From Elusimicrobiota bacterium (GTDB taxonomy: Bacteria > Elusimicrobiota > Elusimicrobia > UBA1565 > UBA9628), in contig JAGWRY010000008.1 of NCBI GenBank assembly GCA_028869495.1, forward strand, positions 1-20,350: a stretch of DNA of 20,350 bases. The letters are read 5' to 3'. The notes under the pieces were generated by a model, which had not been told where the DNA came from, did no database searches, and worked only from the letters and a program-made list of their open reading frames with translations. The position numbers and the translations under genes were made by a program. Numbering within the stretch: position 1 is the stretch's first letter; every line of letters begins with the position of its first letter. This document shows, piece after piece, positions 14,373 through 20,350 of this stretch.

Positions 14373-17300
14373 TTGATCACCGCCATCTTGAAGACCGAGT
14401 CCTTGACCTTGGAGCCGCCGACCGACAGGACGCCGTAGTAGACGCCGTTGGCGACGGCCTGCCCGTTCGAGTTATGCCCGTCCCACGTGGTGTAGAGGCA
14501 CTCGCCGCCGCCCAGCGCGCCGACGCCGATCTCGCGCACGAGCCGCCCCGAGGTCGTGTAGATCTTGATCTCGCCGTCGCCGCTGACCGAGCTCGGGACC
14601 TCGAGCTTGATCACGGTGCCGCTCGTCGTGATCGCGCTGAGCAGGCCGCCGCAGGCGTTGGCGCCGGTCCCGGCGGGCTGGAGGGTCTTCGAGCTCAGGT
14701 CGAACGGGTTCGGGAAGTTGTAGACCTTGACCGTCGTCCCGGAGAATGTCCCCTTCGTCATCGTCGAGGGCTTCAGGACCGCGAAGAGCGCGGTGTCGGT
14801 GGTCGAGGTCCCGGTCGGGCGGTAGCCCTGGCCGGTGCTGAGCGCCATCAGGCCCGCGCGGCCGCCGACGCTGAGGACGCTCGACAGGGTCTTCAGGCCG
14901 GTCACGGAAATCGTCCCCTTGACCGGGTCGATCGTCTGCAGGCCCGGCACGGACTGCCACTGGCCGGCGGAGGTGTTGTAGGTGTAGATCGCCAGGTCGT
15001 CGAGGCTGGTCCCGCTCTGGTCGTAGGACAGAGTCAGGTTGATGCCCTTCTGCGTGTAGTTCACGCTCGACATCGTGACCTGGTAGACGCCGCTCGCGAA
15101 CGAGGCGACGCTGCCCCCGTTGCTCGCCGCCAGGGCCGTCGCCTGCGGCGAGGCCGACGCGGCGGTCTCGGTCATGCACATCGACGGGATCGCCGTGGAC
15201 AGCACGGGGATCGCGGCGCCGGCGGGCAGGGTCAGGCCGGAGTCGTTGACGCCGGTCCCGCCGCTGATGTCCAGCGACGCGGTGTTCGACGGCAGGCCCT
15301 GGCTGTTCACGTCGGAGGCGTCGCCGAGCAGGGTCTCGTCGACGCTCTGGCAGGTGTTGTGCGGCAGGTTCCGCCCGAACTCGACCTCCTTGACGACCAG
15401 CGGGGCGCGCGGGTCGTTGGGCTGGGCCTCGACGTGGAAGACGTAGGTGCCGCTCGACGTCAGGTCGCTCAGCGGGATGTCCATGAACAGCTGGGGCACG
15501 CCCTGCTCGTCGGGACGCGTGACGGAGTTCGTGACCGCGGTCGAGACCGCCTTGTCGAACGGCGACAGGCCGTACCAGACGTTGCCGCCGGAGAACTGCT
15601 GGTAGTTCGTGATCCGGAACTCGTAGTTCGGCCCGACCGGGTGCCCGAAGACGTCGACGTCGAGGGGCTTGGGCTTCAGCGCGAAGTCGAAGCCGGACAG
15701 TGTCCCCGAGACCGCCGGCGTCGACTGGTTGGTCACGTAGTAGCCGTCGACCTGCACGAAGACCTTGTAGGTCTCCCCCGCCTGCAGGCCGTCGAGGCGG
15801 TACGCGCCGCTGGAGTCCGTGACCGCGCGGAAGAGAGTCAGCGCGCTGCTCGGCGAGAGCAGGTTCTGCGTGTCGTCGTAGGCGAGGACCTTCGCGCCCG
15901 AGAGCACGGTCTTGCCGAAGGCCGCGCAGGAGGTCGAGCCCGCCGGGCAGATCGGCGTGTTCGTGTAGACGGTCCCGGAGATCGTCGCGTTCGCGGCGAA
16001 CAGGGAGAAGGTCGGCACCGAGACGACGCCGCTGTCGCCGACGCTGACGTCCGCGGTTTGCGCGACGTAGCCGGCCGCGTAGACCGAGACCTCGTAGACG
16101 CCCGCCGGCAGGCCGTCGACGCTCCAGCCGCCGGAGGAGTCCGTGGTCAGCGTCTTCGTCTGGTAGCCGGACGCCTTGACCGTGACCTGGGCGCCGGCGA
16201 TCGCGGCGGCGGACGTGCTCTCGACGACGCCGCTCATGTCGGCGCCCGGGTGCGCGTCGAGGTCGACGTCCAGATACGTCGTCGTGCCGAGCGCGCCGAG
16301 GGTGACGCTCGTTTTGTACGGCGGGTAGTTCGGCGTCGTGACGACCAGGCTGTAGGTCTTGTTCGCGGTCAGCCCGCGGATCTCGTAGCCGACCGGGCCC
16401 CAGCCGCCCGGCTTCGCGAGGTTCTGGAAGGCGGCGTAGTCGTCGTTGGCCACCGCCTGGCTCAGTTGGGCGTCGAGCGGATCCTCGCTGGGCGGGTAGG
16501 GCACGACCATGCCGACCGCCTTCAGGGAGCCGGACGAGTCGTAGACCCAGACCATCGGCAGGAACTGGATGAACTTCTGGAAGTCGCCGCCCAGCTGATC
16601 GAACTGCTGCTTCGTGATCAGGTTGGTGACGGTCACCGTGCCGGTCAGCACGGCCTGCGGGGTCCCGGCCAGGGACGAGGACGGCGTGAGGGCGACGGCC
16701 CGGTACGTCGTCGTCGACCCGGGGGTGATGATCGGGACGCCGGCCGTCGTGTCCTGGGGGACGACGACGTTCGTGCTGGCGATCTCGACGACGAAGTACG
16801 GGCGCACGCCGCCGGCGTATTTTTTCGAGTCGAAGTCGCCGCGGCGCAGGACGTAGAAGTCGTAGGAGGAGCCCGCCGGCGTCGCGGGCAGGGCCTTCAG
16901 GCAGAAGCCCGGGGAGGCGAGGTTCACGCCGCCGCCGTCGCAGTTCGTCGCGTTCCCCGTGGACGGAGAGTACTGGAAGGCTCCGGGCGTGTCGCCGGGT
17001 CCTCCGCCCAGAAGACCGTCCACGAAGTCCGGCGTGAAGCGCGTCCCTTGGGGCAGGGCGAGAGTCTCCCAATACTCGGGCGGGCAGGCGCCGTTGCTGT
17101 GGTTCGGCGGGCAGGGGCCGTAGATGCTCATCGCCGGGAGCGTCGTCGTGTCGACCTGCGGCTGGACGGTGATCGCCGAGACCAGCTGGGCGTCCTGGTT
17201 CGTGTCCTGGTTCGCGACGACGGGGATCTTGACCGCCGGCTGCTTGATTGCGAACGGGAAGGAGCCGCCGCCGTTGTTCTGGACGCCGAAGGTGTAGATG

Positions 17301-19261
17301 CCGGGCAGGAGGCCGCCGAGCACGAAGCTGCCGTCGGCGTTGAGCTGGGCGTTGCCCCAGGAGTTGTTTCCGCGGGCGAAGACGTTGACGCCGCCCTGCT
17401 GGTTCGGCGGGGGCACGTAGACGCTGCCGTCGGGCTTGAGCAGGCGCCCGAGGATGCGCCCGGCCGGCTGGAAGCTGATGTTGACGGTCGCGGTGCCGGT
17501 GGAGGTCAGGTCCGGCTGGGGTTGGTTGCCGCCGGCGAAGACCGGGCCCCAGTAGTTGGTGATGACGTTCATCCAATAGGCCTGGCCGCTGGAGACCGGG
17601 ATCGAGTAGCTGACGCTCTTCGGCGTGGCGCTGGAGGCGAAGGACTCGAAGCCGCCGCCGGTGCAGGGCTGGTTGTTGCCCTGACAGTTCGGGTTCAGCA
17701 CGAGGACGATCGGGCTGTTCGAAAGGTCGACCTGGCTCGGGAAGGTCAGCGTGCCCTGGACCAGGCCGGTCGAGCTCGTCGACATGCGCACGTGGATGGT
17801 CACCGAGGTCAGGTTGACGGCGAGCGCGTTTCCATAGACGTCGTAGAGAGAGATCGGGGTCGCCGACGTCGTGTCGATCGTCAGGCGGACGTCGTCGGTG
17901 TCGCTCGAGCTGCAGCCCTGGAAGTTGAACTGCTGGTCCGCGCCCGCGTTGAAGTTCGCGGCGCCGTAGGGAGTGAAGGCGCTGAGCTGGTAGTTGCCCG
18001 ACGGCATCCCCTTGAGCGTCACGTAGCCGGTCGAGGCGAAGACGTTCATGTTCGCCAGGCCCGGGTTCTGCTTCGGGGGAATCGGGCTGGTGCTGCAAGA
18101 GACCCCTCCGTTCGTGTCCCAGTTCGTCCAGTCCGGCCACAGACCGACGCCGGCCTGCGGGAAGACGTTGTTGAACTGGTCCTCGACGTAGACCGAGATC
18201 GCCGTGGAACTGCTGCCCGCGATCGACTGAAGGAAGATGTGCGGCGACTCGATGGTGGCGGTGGACGGGTAGAAGAAGTCGTTCGGGCCGAGGGTGCTCC
18301 CCCCGGGCGAGCCGCTCGGCACGCCCTGGTAGCAGCCGCTCTGGTTGCAGCCGCCGTAGAGCGACACGTAGTAGGTCGCGCCCGCGACGAGATTGTAGAG
18401 CTGGAAGCGCCCGTTCTGGTCGGTGGGCATCCCGCGGTAGTCGTCCTGCTGGTTGTTGAACGAGTCCTTGTACCGCCCGTCGACGTTGATCTGCACCCCG
18501 GGGATCGGATTGCTCGCCGTGTCGGTCACCAGGCCGTCCACGCTGAGGCCGCCCGCCGAGCTGGACGCTTGGCCGGCCGAGGTGTTCGGCGGCTGGCCGC
18601 CCGTGAAGCCCAGCGCGACGTTCAGGGGGGTGCCCGCGGTCAGGGTCGCGGCGACGGGCACGGACGTGGAGAGGTTCGTCAGGGGATCGAAGACGGACAG
18701 GCGGTAGACGTTCGCATTCGCGGCGGCGATGTTGTAGACGTTGACGAATCCGCCGCCGGTGCCGTCCGTGCGGCCGAAGCCGAAGGCGACGGGGGCGCCG
18801 CCGGACTGCAGGCCGACCTGGGCGAAGAGGGTCGTCAGCGTCGTCGTCGCCCCGGTGATCGACGCGGCGTCGATTTCGCCGAGGTTGGAGGCCCCCGCCG
18901 AACTCAGCACGACCGTGACCGTCGTGACGGCGACGCTGCTGGCCAGGACGCTGCCGGCGGTTCCGCTGGTGAACTGGTCGATGACGCTCGGCGCGAAGCC
19001 CTGCGAGGACGCGACCACCTGGTAGGCGTTCCCCGGGATCAGCGAGAAGGTGGCGTAGCCGAGGGAGCCGGCCGTCGCGAGCTGGGACTTGGCGCCGTCG
19101 GGGTTGCCGTTGTTGAAGAAGAGGGCCGCCGCCTGGGCGCCCTCGACCGGGACGCCGGCGGGGGTGACGACGCGGACGGTGACCGTGGACGTGGCCGCCC
19201 GGACGGTCGAGGCGAGCAGCAGCAGAGAACAGAAGCCCGCCCAGCGTCGAAAGTTCAGGAT
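14369..19261 (-). CDS. Giant secreted protein with carboxypeptidase-regulatory-like domains and a FlgD/T9SS-like C-terminus; start disrupted
   Basis: About 1,630 residues in an open frame that runs back to a TAG at 19318. The frame begins with a clear signal peptide (LNFRRWAGFCSLLLLASTVRA, nt 19258 down), yet contains no ATG, GTG or TTG before a GTG at 19018, which is inside the mature protein. An ATG at 19299 with TATATT 5 nt before it is out of frame by one base, the frames being separated by a G6 run (19268-19273); the end given here is a placeholder. Several carboxypeptidase-regulatory/CnaB-like beta-sandwiches are visible (nt about 19190-18960, 18540-18300, 17465-17240, 16270-16000, 15990-15670). 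The last 100 residues contain NFPNPF, GEIKIYTTSGRLVREI, WDGHNSNGQ and ANGVYYGVLSV, the FlgD-like fold of T9SS-type C-terminal signals. Probably a surface or extracellular structural protein. First gene of the envelope operon. Confidence 0.85.
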   Translation of the reverse strand: MLNFRRWAGFCSLLLLASTVRAATSTVTVRVVTPAGVPVEGAQAAALFFNNGNPDGAKSQLATAGSLGYATFSLIPGNAYQVVASSQGFAPSVIDQFTSGTAGSVLASSVAVTTVTVVLSSAGASNLGEIDAASITGATTTLTTLFAQVGLQSGGAPVAFGFGRTDGTGGGFVNVYNIAAANANVYRLSVFDPLTNLSTSVPVAATLTAGTPLNVALGFTGGQPPNTSAGQASSSAGGLSVDGLVTDTASNPIPGVQINVDGRYKDSFNNQQDDYRGMPTDQNGRFQLYNLVAGATYYVSLYGGCNQSGCYQGVPSGSPGGSTLGPNDFFYPSTATIESPHIFLQSIAGSSSTAISVYVEDQFNNVFPQAGVGLWPDWTNWDTNGGVSCSTSPIPPKQNPGLANMNVFASTGYVTLKGMPSGNYQLSAFTPYGAANFNAGADQQFNFQGCSSSDTDDVRLTIDTTSATPISLYDVYGNALAVNLTSVTIHVRMSTSSTGLVQGTLTFPSQVDLSNSPIVLVLNPNCQGNNQPCTGGGFESFASSATPKSVSYSIPVSSGQAYWMNVITNYWGPVFAGGNQPQPDLTSTGTATVNISFQPAGRILGRLLKPDGSVYVPPPNQQGGVNVFARGNNSWGNAQLNADGSFVLGGLLPGIYTFGVQNNGGGSFPFAIKQPAVKIPVVANQDTNQDAQLVSAITVQPQVDTTTLPAMSIYGPCPPNHSNGACPPEYWETLALPQGTRFTPDFVDGLLGGGPGDTPGAFQYSPSTGNATNCDGGGVNLASPGFCLKALPATPAGSSYDFYVLRRGDFDSKKYAGGVRPYFVVEIASTNVVVPQDTTAGVPIITPGSTTTYRAVALTPSSSLAGTPQAVLTGTVTVTNLITKQQFDQLGGDFQKFIQFLPMVWVYDSSGSLKAVGMVVPYPPSEDPLDAQLSQAVANDDYAAFQNLAKPGGWGPVGYEIRGLTANKTYSLVVTTPNYPPYKTSVTLGALGTTTYLDVDLDAHPGADMSGVVESTSAAAIAGAQVTVKASGYQTKTLTTDSSGGWSVDGLPAGVYEVSVYAAGYVAQTADVSVGDSGVVSVPTFSLFAANATISGTVYTNTPICPAGSTSCAAFGKTVLSGAKVLAYDDTQNLLSPSSALTLFRAVTDSSGAYRLDGLQAGETYKVFVQVDGYYVTNQSTPAVSGTLSGFDFALKPKPLDVDVFGHPVGPNYEFRITNYQQFSGGNVWYGLSPFDKAVSTAVTNSVTRPDEQGVPQLFMDIPLSDLTSSGTYVFHVEAQPNDPRAPLVVKEVEFGRNLPHNTCQSVDETLLGDASDVNSQGLPSNTASLDISGGTGVNDSGLTLPAGAAIPVLSTAIPSMCMTETAASASPQATALAASNGGSVASFASGVYQVTMSSVNYTQKGINLTLSYDQSGTSLDDLAIYTYNTSAGQWQSVPGLQTIDPVKGTISVTGLKTLSSVLSVGGRAGLMALSTGQGYRPTGTSTTDTALFAVLKPSTMTKGTFSGTTVKVYNFPNPFDLSSKTLQPAGTGANACGGLLSAITTSGTVIKLEVPSSVSGDGEIKIYTTSGRLVREIGVGALGGGECLYTTWDGHNSNGQAVANGVYYGVLSVGGSKVKDSVFKMAVIK

Positions 19262-19267
19262 GAATTT

Positions 19268-19273
19268 CCCCCC
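19268..19273 (-). other. G6 homopolymer at the frame break of the giant gene
   Basis: Six G on the minus strand lie between the out-of-frame ATG (19299) and the signal peptide coding frame. One extra G would join them as MARSRVQSSGGKFILNFRRW and onward. As written, the ATG frame ends after 14 codons at TGA 19255-19257. Confidence 0.7.
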
Positions 19274-19304
19274 GAGGATTGAACTCGACTGCGAGCCATA
19301 GTGT

Positions 19305-19310
19305 AATATA
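19305..19310 (-). promoter_or_regulatory. -10 element of the envelope operon
   Basis: TATATT on the minus strand, 5 nt before the ATG at 19299, placing the transcript start at or next to that ATG. This fits the leaderless spacing of other genes here. A TACACT directly before the ATG is an alternative. Confidence 0.5.
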
Positions 19311-19395
19311 ACTTCCTAAGATGTCAATCGGGCTTTGGTCACACCGCGCGTCCTCCCCGCGGCCCGGCGGCGTTGTGCCCGCGGCCCGAAAGAGA

Positions 19396-19401
19396 TAGAG
19401 T
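19396..19401 (+). promoter_or_regulatory. -10 element of the small membrane protein gene
   Basis: TAGAGT, 7 nt before the GTG at 19409. A weak TTGTGC (19373-19378) lies 17 nt upstream. The predicted transcript start is at 19408, one base before the start codon. Confidence 0.5.
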
Positions 19402-19408
19402 CACACCC

Positions 19409-19636
19409 GTGCCCAACATCTCCCTCGGCGGCTTCACCTTCTCGAACATCATCGGCAACCTCATCTTCTCGGGGATCGGGATGGTCGCGTTCAGCTACGG
19501 GAAGAAGGAAGGCAACTTCCGGATGATGCTCATCGGCGGCGTGCTGGTCGGCTACTCGTTCGTGCTGACGACCACCCTCGAGGTCTACGGCATCGGCGCC
19601 CTGCTGACCGCGGCTCTCTACTTCTTCCGAGAGTGA
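19409..19636 (+). CDS. Small membrane protein (about 75 residues)
   Basis: 75 residues from GTG 19409; a frame start at 19373 lies upstream of the predicted promoter and was rejected. The protein has three short hydrophobic segments (about 11-28, 37-54 and 57-72) with GKKEGNF between the first two and RE at the end, so it is almost wholly a small integral membrane protein. Similar short proteins (MSNILGNLIF...AFxYGKK... pattern) are often labelled amino acid transport protein, but no evidence here supports transport. It overlaps the next gene by one base (TGATG), suggesting coupled translation and a related membrane role. Confidence 0.75.
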   Translation: MPNISLGGFTFSNIIGNLIFSGIGMVAFSYGKKEGNFRMMLIGGVLVGYSFVLTTTLEVYGIGALLTAALYFFRE

Positions 19637-20350
19637 TGAGCCGACGCCGCCTGCCACTCCTCTATACGGGAGCGGCGGCCGCCGCGATCGCGGCCCTTCA
19701 CGCGCTGGCCGCCTACGGGCACCCCTTCGCCGCGGCCAGCGACGAGGCGTTCTACGCGCGCCTCGCCCTCGCCGTCGGGCGGGGCTCCTTCGCCCTGCCG
19801 GGGCCGTTCGGCGGTCCGGTGACCGATCCCCTGCCCGGCTATCCCCTGCTCCTGGCCGTCCCGGCCGCCCTCGCGGCGCCGCACTGGAGCCGTCTCTGGC
19901 CTCTGGGCCTGGCGGCGACGCTGGGCGCGGCGTTCCTGACCTGGCGCCTCGCGCGCCGGGCGCTGACGCCGGCGGCGGCCGCGGCGGCGGCCCTGCTGGT
20001 CGGCCTGTCGCCGGCGCTGGTCTCCGCGGCCGGCGTCCTGATGCCCGACGCCGCCTACGCGGCGCTCGGCGCGGGGGCCTTCCTGCTCGCGGACGGCGAC
20101 GACGGCGGCGCGGGGCGCTTCTGGGCGCTGGCCGCGCTCGCGGGGCTGGCCGCTCTCCTGCGTCCCGAGGGCGTCCTGCTCGGCCTCTCGCTCGCGCTCG
20201 CCCTCTCGCTGAGCCGCGGCCCGCGCGCGGGGGCGGCGCTGGCGGCGGCGGCCCTTCTTCCCCTCGCGGCCTGGCTCGCGCGCAACGTCCTGGTCGCCGG
20301 CTCCGTCACGGGCTACGCGAGCCACTGGGTCCAGCAGGCCGCGCGCGCCC
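19636..20350 (+). CDS. GT-C glycosyltransferase-like membrane protein (ArnT/PMT family), 3' end missing
   Basis: 238 residues are visible before the window ends. An N-terminal helix (about 7-27) is followed by AASDEAFYARLAL (32-44), matching the Asp/Glu-containing first loop of ArnT/PMT-type (GT39/GT83) glycosyltransferases, where the Asp is catalytic. More hydrophobic helices follow at about 68-80, 90-105, 110-130, 135-150, 158-180 and 188-205, then LARNVLVAGSVTGYASHW, similar to the RN..x..G segment in these enzymes. They transfer sugar from a polyprenyl-phosphate donor at the outer face of the inner membrane. The acceptor is unknown. The ATG overlaps the stop of the small membrane protein. 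Very Ala/Leu-rich coding gives extreme GC here. Confidence 0.8.
   Translation, partial: MSRRRLPLLYTGAAAAAIAALHALAAYGHPFAAASDEAFYARLALAVGRGSFALPGPFGGPVTDPLPGYPLLLAVPAALAAPHWSRLWPLGLAATLGAAFLTWRLARRALTPAAAAAAALLVGLSPALVSAAGVLMPDAAYAALGAGAFLLADGDDGGAGRFWALAALAGLAALLRPEGVLLGLSLALALSLSRGPRAGAALAAAALLPLAAWLARNVLVAGSVTGYASHWVQQAARA

Noticed and set aside
19016..19018. GTG at 19018 as the start of the giant protein
   Set aside because: It would remove a well-formed signal peptide and half of the first beta-sandwich domain, leaving a cytoplasmic start on a protein with a secretion-type C-terminus; no ribosome site is nearby.
14474..19282. A 1,602-codon open frame on the plus strand opposite the giant surface protein gene
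   Set aside because: It is a shadow of the third-position GC bias: composition is dominated by Arg, Val, Asp, Gly and Ala with no domain, while the minus strand encodes a signal peptide and recognisable repeats.

Overview
This is a GC-rich bacterial window, densely coded on both strands. Protein types point to a diderm: a PorV/PorQ-like outer-membrane protein, a beta-barrel ending in Phe, and a large secreted protein with a FlgD/T9SS-like C-terminal module. That mix, with the very high GC and short intergenic gaps, resembles high-GC Elusimicrobiota or a neighbouring uncultured phylum. This is an inference from gene content only; no rRNA is present.

Layout. 1-202: a REP-like inverted repeat and a promoter. 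203-1516 (+): class III nucleotide cyclase fused to an RDD membrane domain. 1523-3302 (-): a two-subunit transketolase whose genes overlap. 3353-3853 (+): YetF/DUF421 membrane protein. 3897-6678 (+): a nucleoside salvage operon (purine nucleoside phosphorylase, pyrimidine nucleoside phosphorylase, uracil phosphoribosyltransferase). 6768-7046 (-): a 92-residue protein with four Cys-Val-Trp-Pro repeats. 7267-7974 (-): an FNR-like regulator with a C-x2-C-x5-C motif. 8029-9249 (-): a secreted TPR protein. 9402-9479 (+): tRNA-His. 9558-10553 (-): aldo/keto reductase. 10604-19261 (-): an overlapping four-gene envelope operon (giant carboxypeptidase-regulatory-like protein, PorV-like protein, beta-barrel, FecR-domain protein). 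19409-20350 (+): a small membrane protein overlapping a GT-C glycosyltransferase that runs off the window.

Three things stand out. (1) Eight protein genes at transcript heads have a -10-like hexamer 5-10 nt before the start codon, so the predicted transcripts are leaderless, while downstream operon genes mostly carry Shine-Dalgarno sequences. (2) The Cys-repeat gene has two perfect TTGA-N6-TCAA palindromes and one near-perfect one upstream. One lies near -42 of its predicted promoter, and the FNR-like regulator gene is adjacent, suggesting a small redox-controlled unit. (3) The giant surface protein lacks a normal start codon in frame. An ATG with a matching -10 lies one base out of frame, separated from the coding frame by a run of six G, which suggests either a homopolymer error or phase variation.

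The nucleoside genes release pentose phosphates and recover uracil. The divergent transketolase can feed pentose phosphates into central metabolism. The envelope operon looks like a secreted cargo protein made together with its outer-membrane partner proteins.
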